From: Novosphingobium naphthalenivorans NBRC 102051
Lineage (GTDB): Bacteria > Pseudomonadota > Alphaproteobacteria > Sphingomonadales > Sphingomonadaceae
Direction of reading: 5' to 3'
Length of the DNA stretch: 62,767 nucleotides
Assembly (NCBI RefSeq): GCF_001590985.1
Contig: NZ_BCTX01000026.1
Coordinates: 1 to 62,767, forward strand
The notes beneath the pieces were generated by a model. It was not told where the DNA came from, ran no database searches, and saw only the letters and a list, made by a program, of their open reading frames with translations. Of the stretch, positions 1-8,854 are shown one piece after another; positions within the stretch are counted from its first letter, which is position 1; every line of letters begins with the position of its first letter. Both the position numbers and the translations under genes were made by a program.

Positions 1-1
1 G

Positions 2-742
2 GCGGGCGCCCGCCGCCCCGAGCCGGGCGATCTCGCCTCGCGCCTCGATGCCTGGATTCAGGGCGGGGAGCATGGCTGGCTGTTCGACAACCAGCACGAC
101 CAGCTCGATCTTTCGGCCCGCGTGCTCGGCTTCGACATGACCGCGCTGCTGGAAAGCCCGCGTTTGCGCACGCCGGTCATGATGTACTTGTTCCACCGCA
201 TCGACGAGCGTCTGGACGGCGAGCCGACGATGATCCTGATCGACGAGGGCTGGAAGGCGCTCGACGACGAGGTCTTCGCCGCGCGCATTCGCGACTGGCT
301 CAAGACGCTGCGCAAGCGCAACGCGCTGGTGGGCTTCGCCACCCAGTCGGCCCGCGACGCGCTGGACAGCAAGATCGCCACCGCGCTGGTCGAACAGACC
401 GCGACGATGCTGTTCATGCCCAATGCCCGCGCGCGCTATGAGGATTACTGCGAGGGCTTCGGCCTGACCCAGCACGAGCTGGACGTGATCCGCACGCTGC
501 CCGCGCATTCGCGCTGCTTCCTGATCCGCCAGTCCGATGCCTCGGTGGTGGTCCGGCTTGACCTTTCGGGGATGCCCGAAGTGCTCACGGTCCTCTCGGG
601 CCGTGAAAGCACGGTGCGCAAGCTCGACCAGCTGCGCGAGCGGTACGGCGACGAGCCTGCGGTCTGGTATCCGGTGCTCACGGGCCTGCAGTGGCCGGGC
701 GATGCTGAAGACGGCCAGCTCTGGATCGAGGCGGCCGAGTAA
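2..742 (+). CDS. virB4: VirB4-family T4SS ATPase, C-terminal part (5' end outside window)
   Basis: The reading frame is open from the first bases of the window to TAA at 740-742, so only about the last 246 residues are present. VirB4/TrbE proteins are cytoplasmic-face ATPases that power assembly and substrate passage in type IV secretion. The visible part holds a Walker B-like segment (MILIDEGWKALDD, followed by the alpha-helical DWLKTLRKRN) and the typical family stretch GFATQSARDAL, then the C-terminal lobe; the Walker A motif must lie upstream of the window. The next gene, virB6, starts 5 nt after the stop, so they are cotranscribed. No VirB5-like gene separates the two. The family call is firm; the exact subfamily (VirB4 or TrbE) is not. 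Confidence 0.88.
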   Translation, partial: AGARRPEPGDLASRLDAWIQGGEHGWLFDNQHDQLDLSARVLGFDMTALLESPRLRTPVMMYLFHRIDERLDGEPTMILIDEGWKALDDEVFAARIRDWLKTLRKRNALVGFATQSARDALDSKIATALVEQTATMLFMPNARARYEDYCEGFGLTQHELDVIRTLPAHSRCFLIRQSDASVVVRLDLSGMPEVLTVLSGRESTVRKLDQLRERYGDEPAVWYPVLTGLQWPGDAEDGQLWIEAAE

Positions 743-747
743 GCGGT

Positions 748-1968
748 ATGGCGAGCGCCTGCGATCCGCTTACCGAAGTCGCTTCCGCCGGGGTCGCCCC
801 GGCGCTGCGCGCGGTCGACTGCGTGGCCAACGAGATGGCCGCCAGCGCGTTCGGCCGCCTGTTCGGTGCGGGCGGCGCGATGGCGCCAGTGCTGACGATT
901 GTCCTCACGCTCTACATCGCCTTCTTCGCCTATTCGCTGCTGACCGGCCGCACGACACTGGGCGTCTCGGCGCTGACGCCGCGGATGCTGCGCATCGGCG
1001 TGGTGCTGACCTTCGCGACGAGCTGGCTCGCTTACCAGAATGTCGTGTGGAACCTCGCGCTGGGCGGGCCGGACTGGATTGCCGGGCTGCTGATGGGCGT
1101 AAAGGGCTCTGCCACCACGATCTTCGGCGACCGCATCGACATCGTCTTCGGCGCGATTTCCGATATTGCCACCAACGGCAGCGGGCAGGGCGGCGGCGAT
1201 GCCGCGAAAGCGGCGGCCGGTGCTGGCGGCATGATAACGCCCGAAACCATCATGTGGATGGGCGCGCTCCTGCTGCTGCTCGGCACTGTGGGCGTGTTGC
1301 TGACGGCGCGCATTGCGCTGGCCGTGCTGCTGGCGATCGGGCCGATCTTCATCGTTCTGGGACTGTTCGACGGCACGCGCGGGCTGACGGCCGGCTGGCT
1401 GCGCGGCGTCGCCATGACCGCGCTGACGCCGCTGTTCGTGGTGCTGGGCGGCGGGATCACGCTTGAACTGCTGGTGCCGATCATTTCCAGCCTCGTGCAG
1501 AGCGCGAATATGGGCGAGATCGACGGGCGCGCGGCCATGGCGTTCTTCCTCGTCGCGGCCGTGCACGTTGCGCTGATGGTCATGGTGGTCAAAGTGACCG
1601 CGACAATGGCTGCGGGCTGGCGCGTGTTCGGGCTGGCCGGCGAAGAGCGCGGCACGCGCGGCGGACAGGCCTCGGCGGCTCCTGCGGTTTCCACGTTTGC
1701 GCCAGCACCGGCTCCGGCCGCCGTGCAGGGGCGCGCCTCGGGCATTGCCAGCGCCGGAGCTTCGGCCATGGCGGAAGCGCCCCAGCAGGCGGGCGGCCCG
1801 GACACACGCGCCAGCGATCGCCGCACGGTCGTTACCCATATCTCGGGCGGCGGCATCGAGCCGATGCGCTCCAGTGACAATAGCTCGCGCACGCGCGGGA
1901 TCGGCAGCCGCTTTCGCGGCGCCTCGAACGATACCGGCCGGATGCCGGCCAAGGAGAAGATACAATGA
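748..1968 (+). CDS. virB6: VirB6/TrbL-family inner-membrane T4SS channel protein
   Basis: This is a 406-residue polytopic membrane protein of the TrbL/VirB6 family, the inner-membrane channel component of type IV secretion systems. A short periplasmic-type N-terminus with two Cys (CDPLTEV and VDCVANEM) is followed by hydrophobic segments at about residues 45-65, 85-105, 170-220 and 225-270. The last 120 residues are a low-complexity Ala/Pro/Ser tail ending in a basic region. It starts with ATG 5 nt after virB4, and its TGA overlaps the virB9 ATG (ATGA), which indicates translational coupling. The hydrophobic profile and operon position carry the assignment; sequence conservation in this family is low. 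Confidence 0.8.
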   Translation: MASACDPLTEVASAGVAPALRAVDCVANEMAASAFGRLFGAGGAMAPVLTIVLTLYIAFFAYSLLTGRTTLGVSALTPRMLRIGVVLTFATSWLAYQNVVWNLALGGPDWIAGLLMGVKGSATTIFGDRIDIVFGAISDIATNGSGQGGGDAAKAAAGAGGMITPETIMWMGALLLLLGTVGVLLTARIALAVLLAIGPIFIVLGLFDGTRGLTAGWLRGVAMTALTPLFVVLGGGITLELLVPIISSLVQSANMGEIDGRAAMAFFLVAAVHVALMVMVVKVTATMAAGWRVFGLAGEERGTRGGQASAAPAVSTFAPAPAPAAVQGRASGIASAGASAMAEAPQQAGGPDTRASDRRTVVTHISGGGIEPMRSSDNSSRTRGIGSRFRGASNDTGRMPAKEKIQ

Positions 1969-2804
1969 CCCGCGCCCTGGCATCGCGCGCCGCGCTGCTC
2001 GCGCCCGTTCTGGCCGGCCCCGTTCTGCTCGCACTGGCGGTTCCGGCCCAGGCCGAGGACTCCCGTCTGGTCGATCACGCCTTCAGCGACAACGAAGTGG
2101 TGCGTATCGACGGCAAGGCCGGCATTCAGGCGGCGATCGAATTCGGTGACGGCGAGTCGATCGAAAACGTCGCGGTCGGCGATTCCCAGGCCTGGCAGAT
2201 CACGCCGAACAAGCGCGCTGACCTGCTCTTCGTAAAGCCGCTGGAAGGCACTGCGCGCACCAACATGACGGTCGTGACCAACCGTCACACCTATTTCTTC
2301 GATCTCGTGGCCTCGCCCAAGGCGAAGCCGCTCTACATGCTGCGTTTCACCTACAAGGACGAACCGCGCGAGGCACCGGTTCCGGGCGCGGCCATGGCGG
2401 ATCTCAATCCGGCCGAGCAGGCGCTGGCCACGGGCGATCCGATGGCGGTGCCCGCCGACCCGGCGAGCCTGAACTTTGCGTGGAAGCGCTCCGGCTCGGA
2501 CAAGCTGCTGCCCGCGCGCATCTATGACGACGGCAATTCGACCTACCTCGTCTGGCCCGAGAAATCGTCGGTTCCGGCGATCCTCGTCGAGAACGAGAAG
2601 GGCGAGGAAGGCCCGGTGAACTACGCGGTGCACGATTCCACTATCGTGCTGCCCGATGTGCCCGGCAAGATCATCCTGCGTTCGGGCAAGGCGAGTGCCG
2701 TGCTTGAGAATACCCGGCCGGTTTCCGCCGCGCCCGGTGCGGCGATGGCCGCGAACACGGCCAATCCTGCGGCTGCTCCGTCCGCGACGGCAAAGGGGAA
2801 CTAA
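1965..2804 (+). CDS. virB9: VirB9/TrbG-family T4SS outer-membrane core complex protein
   Basis: The 279-residue product begins with a clear Sec signal peptide (hydrophobic LLAPVLAGPVLLALAV, cleavage probably after PAQA at about residue 30). The mature protein has the family's N-terminal beta domain (VVRIDGKAGIQAAIEFGDGE and GDSQAWQITPN-type motifs, residues 45-130) and a C-terminal domain at about 165-255 containing NFAWKRSG and PARIYDDGNSTYLVWP, which contacts VirB7/VirB10 in the known core complex. The last 25 residues are Ala/Pro-rich. It overlaps virB6 by 4 nt and sits 3 nt before virB10. No VirB8 gene lies between virB6 and virB9, unlike the Agrobacterium order. Confidence 0.88.
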   Translation: MTRALASRAALLAPVLAGPVLLALAVPAQAEDSRLVDHAFSDNEVVRIDGKAGIQAAIEFGDGESIENVAVGDSQAWQITPNKRADLLFVKPLEGTARTNMTVVTNRHTYFFDLVASPKAKPLYMLRFTYKDEPREAPVPGAAMADLNPAEQALATGDPMAVPADPASLNFAWKRSGSDKLLPARIYDDGNSTYLVWPEKSSVPAILVENEKGEEGPVNYAVHDSTIVLPDVPGKIILRSGKASAVLENTRPVSAAPGAAMAANTANPAAAPSATAKGN

Positions 2805-2807
2805 GAG

Positions 2808-3902
2808 ATGGCGCCCAATTCCTCCCTGCGTGAACGCATCTCGCCCGAAGGGGCTACCGATCCGCGTGACGGTGAAGGCGCACAGGTCATCGATCTGGCG
2901 ACCCGCAATGTCCTGCCGCAGGTCTCCCAGCGCAAGCGCGGGGACGGGCTGGGCCTGGCCGCGGGTGTTCTGATTATCGCGGCTCTGGGCGGCCTGACCC
3001 TGTGGTCGATGGATGCCGCCCGCAATGGTACGGCCGGTCCGAACCCCGATACCAACCCCGCGCCGCAGCCGGCCGCCCCGGCGCCTGCCGCTGCTGTTCC
3101 GGCGCCTGAGCAGAAGCCCGCCGCCGCGCCTGCGCCGCTGCCTGCGCCCGCTCCGGCCCCGGTTCTCGCCGCGCCGCCTGCTGCCAACGGGGCGCCCGCC
3201 GCGAACCCCTATGCCAGCCCGACTGTCGTATTCGACGTGGGCACCGGTGGCGGTGCACCTGCCGCAGTGGGCCCCGCCGGGGAAGCCAAGAGCAGCGGCA
3301 ATGCCAACGATGATTTCGCTGCGCGTCTGGCGGGCACCGGCACGACCGCGACGGCGGCCAGCTCGTTCGATCCGGCGACCACGGTAACGCAGGGCACGCT
3401 GATCCCGGCGGTGCTGGAAACCGCGATCGATACCGACGTGCCCGGCTATGTCCGCGCGATCGTTTCCACCGATGTGCGCAGCTTCGATGGCCGGCATGTG
3501 CTGGTCCCGCGCTCTTCGCGCCTTATCGGCCAGTACAAGAGCGGCCTCAGCGCCGGGCAGAAGCGCGCCTACGTGATCTGGACCCGCCTGATCCGTCCGG
3601 ACGGGGTTTCGGTGAACCTCGGCTCGCCCGCGATTGCCTTCGGCGGCGAAACCGGCCTGCCAGGCAAGGTGAGCACGCATTTCTTCGAACGCTTCGGTTC
3701 GGCCATGCTGCTCTCGGTCGTTGGCGGCCTGTCCTCGCTGGCATCGAGCGGCGCGAGCGTGGTGGTTGCGGGCGGCGGCCAGTCGGCCGCGGCCGCAGCG
3801 GTGCAGAACAGCTCCAGCGTGGGGCCGACGATCCGTGTCCGTCAGGGGCAGCCGATCCGCGTGTTCACCGCCAAGGATCTCGATTTCAGCCAGGTCCAGT
3901 GA
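2808..3902 (+). CDS. virB10: VirB10/TrbI-family T4SS core complex protein
   Basis: VirB10 spans from the inner membrane to the outer-membrane cap of type IV secretion systems. This 364-residue protein shows the usual plan: a cytoplasmic N-terminus of about 45 residues, one transmembrane helix at about 46-66 (GLAAGVLIIAALGGLTLW), a long Pro/Ala-rich periplasmic linker (about 75-130), and the C-terminal TrbI beta-barrel domain from about 185 to the end. Typical segments are GTLIPAVLETAIDTDVPGY, VLVPRSSRLIGQYKSG and the C-terminal GQPIRVFTAKDLDF. The TrbI antenna region is complete. It starts 3 nt after virB9 and ends 6 nt before virB11. Confidence 0.93.
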   Translation: MAPNSSLRERISPEGATDPRDGEGAQVIDLATRNVLPQVSQRKRGDGLGLAAGVLIIAALGGLTLWSMDAARNGTAGPNPDTNPAPQPAAPAPAAAVPAPEQKPAAAPAPLPAPAPAPVLAAPPAANGAPAANPYASPTVVFDVGTGGGAPAAVGPAGEAKSSGNANDDFAARLAGTGTTATAASSFDPATTVTQGTLIPAVLETAIDTDVPGYVRAIVSTDVRSFDGRHVLVPRSSRLIGQYKSGLSAGQKRAYVIWTRLIRPDGVSVNLGSPAIAFGGETGLPGKVSTHFFERFGSAMLLSVVGGLSSLASSGASVVVAGGGQSAAAAAVQNSSSVGPTIRVRQGQPIRVFTAKDLDFSQVQ

Positions 3903-3908
3903 CGTATC

Positions 3909-4970
3909 ATGGCAGACGTTCTCATCTTGCAGCCGGAGCGTGCTTCGGGACCCGTGCCCGTGTCTGAAGCAGGGCCCGAATCCCAGGCGCCGCGCAGCGT
4001 CTATCTCGATGCCTATCTGGCGCCGCTGCGCCCCTGGCTCGACCGGGAGACAGTGACCGAAATCCTCGTCAACCGGCCCGGCGAAGTATGGATTGAGGAT
4101 GCCGCGCATCCGGGGATGCAGCGTGTCTTGCTGCCTGAGATGGACAACCGCCTGCTCCAGCGTCTGGCTGAACAGGTCGCGCGGATCAGCCATCAGGGCA
4201 TCAACCGTGAGCATCCGCTGCTCTCGGCCACGCTCCCGGCCTATGGCGGGCAAAATGGACAAGCGGGGGGCGGGGCGCGTATCCAGCTCGTCGGCCCGCC
4301 CGCAACGCGCGCCAACTGGGCCATGGCGATCCGCCGCCACCGCCTGCTCGAACTGCCGCTCGATGCCTATGACCGGGGGCCGATCACGCCCCCGCGCGAG
4401 GAAGCGGCGCCCGACGCCATGGCCGAGCCGATCGCCTTCCTGCGCGATGCCATCCGCCGCCGCCGCACGATCCTGATTTCGGGCGGCACCTCGACCGGCA
4501 AGACCACGTTCCTCAACGCCATGCTGTCGGAAATCCCCTCGCATGAACGCGTCGTGCTGGTGGAGGATACTGCCGAACTGCACTTGCCCGGCGCCAATGG
4601 CGTGGGGCTGATCGCGGTGAAGGGCGAACTGGGCGAGGCGAAGGTTTCCGCCAATGACCTGCTGCAGGCCGCATTGCGCCTGCGCCCCGACCGGATCGTG
4701 CTGGGCGAGCTGCGCGGCACCGAGACGGTCAGCTTCCTGCGCGCCATCAATACCGGCCATCCGGGCTCGTTCTCGACCGTTCACGCCAATACCCCGCGCG
4801 GCGCGCTGGAGCAGATCGCGCTGATGTCGATGCAGACCGGCATTGGCCTCACCCGCGCCGAGACGCTGGAATATGCCGCCTCGGTGATCGACATCGTCGT
4901 CCAGCTCGACCGTCAGGACGGCAAGCGCGGTATCAGCCAGATTGCGGAGAGCAAGACGCTGGTCGGCTGA
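3909..4970 (+). CDS. virB11: VirB11 secretion ATPase
   Basis: This is a hexameric traffic ATPase of the VirB11/PulE family (353 residues). The Walker A motif GGTSTGKTT is at residues 192-200, the Asp box VVLVEDTAELH follows at about 215-225, Walker B (LRPDRIVLGELRG) is at 258-270, and the His box GHPGSFSTVHANTP is at 283-296. The N-terminal domain carries ETVTEILVNRPGEVWIE, as in other VirB11 proteins. It is the last gene of the T4SS block here; the next gene (ppx) is convergent with only 19 nt between the stops, so the operon ends at this point. No relaxase or coupling protein is visible in the window. Confidence 0.95.
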   Translation: MADVLILQPERASGPVPVSEAGPESQAPRSVYLDAYLAPLRPWLDRETVTEILVNRPGEVWIEDAAHPGMQRVLLPEMDNRLLQRLAEQVARISHQGINREHPLLSATLPAYGGQNGQAGGGARIQLVGPPATRANWAMAIRRHRLLELPLDAYDRGPITPPREEAAPDAMAEPIAFLRDAIRRRRTILISGGTSTGKTTFLNAMLSEIPSHERVVLVEDTAELHLPGANGVGLIAVKGELGEAKVSANDLLQAALRLRPDRIVLGELRGTETVSFLRAINTGHPGSFSTVHANTPRGALEQIALMSMQTGIGLTRAETLEYAASVIDIVVQLDRQDGKRGISQIAESKTLVG

Positions 4971-4989
4971 ACCCGTCCGGCGCTTGCCG

Positions 4990-6483
4990 TCAGCTTGCGG
5001 CCAGTGCGCCTTCGGGTGTTTCCACCACTGCTTCCAGTTTGAGCCAGTCGGCGAGCGCCTTGAAGTCCTTGCCGTTGCCCGGCCCGAAAAGCGGCGCGGC
5101 AAGGCCGTCCAGCGAGAGCACCAGCCTGCCGTCGCGGATTGCCAGCGAGGTGGCGGCAAGGCCCGGTTCGGCGCAGGCGGTCAGGCGGCGGCATAAGCGC
5201 ACGGCAAGGCCCCAGCCGATCGCGCGGTCAAGGTCGGCCTTGCTGGCGAGGCGGTGGAACTGCGGCGGAATTTCGGTCAGGCCGGAATTGGCGAAGACCG
5301 TCATCGCCATCATCGCCCGGCCATGCATGTCGAGCCCGATCCAGCGCTTGCGCAGCGCCCAGGTCAGCGCTTCCTCGGTACGCAGGTTGGGCTCGGTGCG
5401 CATGGTGGCGAGCGCCAGCAGAGTCGCGGCCTGCCGCACTTCGCCGTCCAGCGGCTCGTCGAGGCAGACCGGCGTGGTCCAGCGGACGACGCGCACGGCA
5501 TCGTCGAACGACACCCGCGCGCCCATGGCAAAGCCGGCGACGCTGGCCAGCATCGGGCTTTCCTGCCGGATGCGCTCGGGAAGCTGCCGGTGCAGCAGGC
5601 CTTCGCGCAGCCCCCAGGAGGAGAACACGAGATGCGAGGGATGCAGGTTCGCAATCAACTGCGCCATCAGCGCGGCGGCATCGGGCAGGGTGGCAAGGCG
5701 CGCGTTGGAAATGCGCGGGTCCGGATTGTCGATCTTGCCCTTGGCGAACAGCCGGGCAAGGCGCAGGGCCTCGCTGGCGGGCAGTTCGAAACCGTGCGGA
5801 TCGTCCACCGGCCATTCGAGCACGCGCATCGCCTGCAGCGCTACCGCGCGCCATGACCCGCCGACGATGTAGAGCGGCTGTTCGCGGCCCTTGTCCCAGG
5901 CCTGGGCCTTGAGGCCGGTGCGCACGGTGGCGGCGAATTTCTGGGCACCGGCCACGCGCATGTCGGACAGGCGCAGGGTGCCGAAGGGCAGGGTGATGCC
6001 GCCGTCGAGGACTTCGCCGCCCTCCGCGCCGCCGATCTCCACCAGTTCGAGGCTGCCGCCGCCCAGGTCAGCCGCCACGCCTCGCGCGTGGGGAAAGGCG
6101 GAAATCACGCCGGTGGCACTGGCGCGGGCTTCCTCTTCGCCCGAAAGCAGGCGGGGAGACAGGCCGAAGCCGCGAACCGCCTCCAGGAATTCGGGGCCAT
6201 TGCTGGCATCGCGCGCGGCGGCGGTCGCCACGCATTCGACATTGTCGACCTTGAGTAGCCGCAGCATCCCCGCGAACCGGGCGAGCGCGGACAAGGCGGT
6301 GCGCATCGCCTTGTCGGAGATGGCCCCGGTCTTGCCGAGATCCCGCCCGAGGCGCGCGTTCACTTTCTCATTGAGGATCACCACCGGGGCGCGGGGCGGT
6401 CCATTATAGACCACGAGGCGCACCGTGTTCGACCCGATGTCGATAATGGCGCGTTTCTCGGTCGAGTGGCTGATGCCGATCAT
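4990..6483 (-). CDS. ppx: Exopolyphosphatase / guanosine pentaphosphatase (Ppx/GppA family)
   Basis: The 497-residue protein belongs to the ASKHA-fold Ppx/GppA family, which releases phosphate from the end of polyphosphate chains or hydrolyses pppGpp. The N-terminal nucleotide-binding signatures are visible: IIDIGSNTVRLVVYNG (about residues 14-29) and VAADLGGGSLELVEIGG (about 135-151). A C-terminal HD-type half (residues 310-480) follows. It lies 53 nt downstream of ppk on the same strand, the classic ppk-ppx arrangement in which synthesis and degradation of polyphosphate are co-expressed. Ppx and GppA activities cannot be separated from sequence alone; the neighbour favours polyphosphate. 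Confidence 0.9.
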   Translation of the reverse strand: MIGISHSTEKRAIIDIGSNTVRLVVYNGPPRAPVVILNEKVNARLGRDLGKTGAISDKAMRTALSALARFAGMLRLLKVDNVECVATAAARDASNGPEFLEAVRGFGLSPRLLSGEEEARASATGVISAFPHARGVAADLGGGSLELVEIGGAEGGEVLDGGITLPFGTLRLSDMRVAGAQKFAATVRTGLKAQAWDKGREQPLYIVGGSWRAVALQAMRVLEWPVDDPHGFELPASEALRLARLFAKGKIDNPDPRISNARLATLPDAAALMAQLIANLHPSHLVFSSWGLREGLLHRQLPERIRQESPMLASVAGFAMGARVSFDDAVRVVRWTTPVCLDEPLDGEVRQAATLLALATMRTEPNLRTEEALTWALRKRWIGLDMHGRAMMAMTVFANSGLTEIPPQFHRLASKADLDRAIGWGLAVRLCRRLTACAEPGLAATSLAIRDGRLVLSLDGLAAPLFGPGNGKDFKALADWLKLEAVVETPEGALAAS

Positions 6484-6536
6484 TCAGTCAGACGAATCGT
6501 ATAGCCCGGCATTTCGGGCGGCCTAGCTGCCCTATG

Positions 6537-8720
6537 TCAGATATTGCCGCGCCTTAGCGAGAGCTTTGGTACTTTTCGTCCACTGGCAATTGCAGCCCCG
6601 CGCCCGGACAGCGACGGGTTGGTCATGAAATAGCGGTGCAGGTTGAAGGGATTTTCCACCTCGCCCACGCGCTCGTAGCTGCCGTCAGGGCCGAGAATCC
6701 AGCTCTGTTCGGTATCCAGCAGGTTCGCCATCATGACCTGGTCGAGGACCTGGTCGTGCACCGTCTTGTTGCGCATCGGCACCATCACTTCGACGCGCCG
6801 GTCAAGGTTGCGGCTCATGCCGTCGGCCGAAGTCAGGAAGACCTTGGCGCGCCGGTTGGGCAAGTGGGCGCCGTTGGCGAAGACCCAGATGCGGCAGTGT
6901 TCGAGAAAGCGGCCGATGACCGACTTGACCGAGATGTTCTCGGACAATCCGGTGATCCCGGGGCGCAGGCAGCAGATCCCGCGTACCACAAGGATGATGT
7001 CGACCCCGGCCTGGCTTGCCGCATAGAGCTTGTCGATCAGCTCGGGATCGGTCAGCGAGTTCATCTTGGCCCAGATCGCCGCCGGCTTGCCAGCCTGTGC
7101 GCTGGCGATTTCGGCGTCGATGCATTCGTCCAGCTTGGCGCGCAGCCCGATCGGCGAGATGGCCAGAACTTCGGTGCGCTTGGGCTCGACATAGCCGGTG
7201 ATGAAGTTGAACAGCCGCACTGCATCGCGCCCCGCTGCCGGATCGGCAGTGAAGTAGGACAAGTCGGTATATACGCGCGCGGTGATCGGGTGATAGTTGC
7301 CGGTGCCGAAGTGGCAGTAGGTGCGGTGGCTGTCCCCCTCGCGGCGGACCACCATCGAGACCTTGGCGTGGGTCTTCCAGTCGACGAAGCCGTAGATCAC
7401 CTGCACGCCCGCGCGTTCGAGCTGGCTGGCCCAGAGTAGGTTCTGCTCCTCGTCGAAACGGGCTTTCAGTTCGACGACGGCGGTTACGGACTTGCCTTGC
7501 TCGGCCGCGGCGATGAGGGCGGAGATGATCGCCGATTGCTTGCCCGCGCGGTAAAGCGTCTGCTTGATCGCGATCACGTCCGGATCGCGCGCGGCCTGGC
7601 GCAGGAAATCGATCACCACCTCGAAGCTTTCGTAGGGGTGCTGGATGACGATGTCCTTTTCGCGGATCGCCGCGAAGATGTCGCCGTCATGCTCCAGAAT
7701 GCGTTCGGGGTAGCGGGGCGAATAGGGCTCGAACTTCAGCTCGGGCCGGTCCTCGTCGCACAGCGCGGACAGGCCGGAAAAGCCGATCAGACCCTCGGTC
7801 TTCATGATCAGCGCCTTGTCCAGCCCCAGTTGGGCGCGCAGCAGCTCTTCCGCCGCCGGATCGAACTTGCCCTGTAATTGCAGCACGATCACGAGGCCTC
7901 GGCGGCGGCGCTGGATCGCGGTGCGGTAGTAGCGCACCAGATCCTCGGCATCTTCCTCGATCTCGATGTCGCTGTCGCGCAGGATGCGGAAGACGCCGTG
8001 GCCGTTGAGCTTGAAGCCGGGGAAGATCTGGCCGGCATTGTGGCAGATCAGGTCCTCGATCGAGATCCATGCCGCCTGCTCGCCGGGAATGCGCACGAAG
8101 CGCGGCAGCGAGGAGGGGATCAGCACCATTTCCATCACCGGCGCGTCATCCGCCGTGCGGGTCAGCGAGAACAGCACGCCGATGCCCTGGTTGGCGACGA
8201 AGGGGAAGGGGTGCGCGGGGTCGATCGCCTGCGGCGTGATCACCGCCATGATGTGCTCTTCGAAATATTCGCGCAGCCAGCGTTCGCGCGCGTGATCGAG
8301 CTTTTCCTCGCCGATCACCGTGATCCCGGCATCGGCAAGCTCTGCCTTGAGGCCGGACCACACCTTCTGCTGGATCCGGTCGAGCTCCAGAACCTTTTCA
8401 TGCGTGGCGGCAAGGGCTTGCGAGGGCGTCATGCCGTCGATCGAGACTTCCTCGACCTGGCTGCGCACCTGCCCGGCCAGCCCGGCCACGCGCACCATCA
8501 GGAATTCGTCGATATTGCTGCCCGAGATCGAGAGGAAGCGCAGGCGTTCGAGCAGAGGGTAATTGGGATTGGTCGCTTCGGCGAGAACGCGCTCGTTGAA
8601 GGCCAGCCAGCTCAGTTCGCGATTGAAAAAACGCTCGGGCAGAGTGGCGAGCTGCGATGTTTCGCAGGTTTCCGTGGCGTCCGATTCTTCGCGAATATCC
8701 AGCATGCTTTTCGTTTTCAC
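6537..8720 (-). CDS. ppk: Polyphosphate kinase 1
   Basis: PPK1 makes polyphosphate from ATP at the inner membrane. The protein (727 residues from the preferred start) contains the N and head domains ([33 protein letters not shown]) and the phospholipase-D-like catalytic domains with IAIKQTLYR and the phospho-acceptor His region HFGTGNYHP. The first in-frame ATG is at 8789, but a GTG at 8720 has AAGGGG seven bases upstream and keeps the conserved region, so I prefer it; an ATG at 8705 lacks a good ribosome site. Transcription diverges from the transglutaminase operon starting at 8855. A 12-bp perfect palindrome (8731-8742) lies just upstream of the start. Confidence 0.95.
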   Translation of the reverse strand: MKTKSMLDIREESDATETCETSQLATLPERFFNRELSWLAFNERVLAEATNPNYPLLERLRFLSISGSNIDEFLMVRVAGLAGQVRSQVEEVSIDGMTPSQALAATHEKVLELDRIQQKVWSGLKAELADAGITVIGEEKLDHARERWLREYFEEHIMAVITPQAIDPAHPFPFVANQGIGVLFSLTRTADDAPVMEMVLIPSSLPRFVRIPGEQAAWISIEDLICHNAGQIFPGFKLNGHGVFRILRDSDIEIEEDAEDLVRYYRTAIQRRRRGLVIVLQLQGKFDPAAEELLRAQLGLDKALIMKTEGLIGFSGLSALCDEDRPELKFEPYSPRYPERILEHDGDIFAAIREKDIVIQHPYESFEVVIDFLRQAARDPDVIAIKQTLYRAGKQSAIISALIAAAEQGKSVTAVVELKARFDEEQNLLWASQLERAGVQVIYGFVDWKTHAKVSMVVRREGDSHRTYCHFGTGNYHPITARVYTDLSYFTADPAAGRDAVRLFNFITGYVEPKRTEVLAISPIGLRAKLDECIDAEIASAQAGKPAAIWAKMNSLTDPELIDKLYAASQAGVDIILVVRGICCLRPGITGLSENISVKSVIGRFLEHCRIWVFANGAHLPNRRAKVFLTSADGMSRNLDRRVEVMVPMRNKTVHDQVLDQVMMANLLDTEQSWILGPDGSYERVGEVENPFNLHRYFMTNPSLSGRGAAIASGRKVPKLSLRRGNI

Positions 8721-8730
8721 AGGGATGCCC

Positions 8731-8742
8731 CTTGCATGCAAG
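8731..8742. repeat. Perfect 12-bp palindrome at the ppk ribosome-binding region
   Basis: CTTGCATGCAAG is a perfect palindrome lying 11-22 nt upstream of the preferred ppk GTG start. Its minus-strand AAG is the first part of the AAGGGG Shine-Dalgarno-like sequence. It could be a small operator, or a weak mRNA hairpin partly covering the ribosome site. No known regulator recognises this exact sequence as far as I can tell. Confidence 0.35.
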
Positions 8743-8854
8743 CATGACAATTGCGGGGCAGTGGAGGCAAACTTGTCTGAATCTAACAAATTTGATCAAA
8801 ACGGGAAATGAACATCGTTGCAGCGCAGCATTGTTTGGCGCACACTCGCACCTG

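Noticed and set aside
1032..5159. A 1375-codon open frame on the minus strand opposite virB6-virB11
   Set aside because: It is a shadow of GC-rich coding on the plus strand, crosses several well-supported genes and has no recognisable domain; composition is Arg/Ala/Gly-rich.
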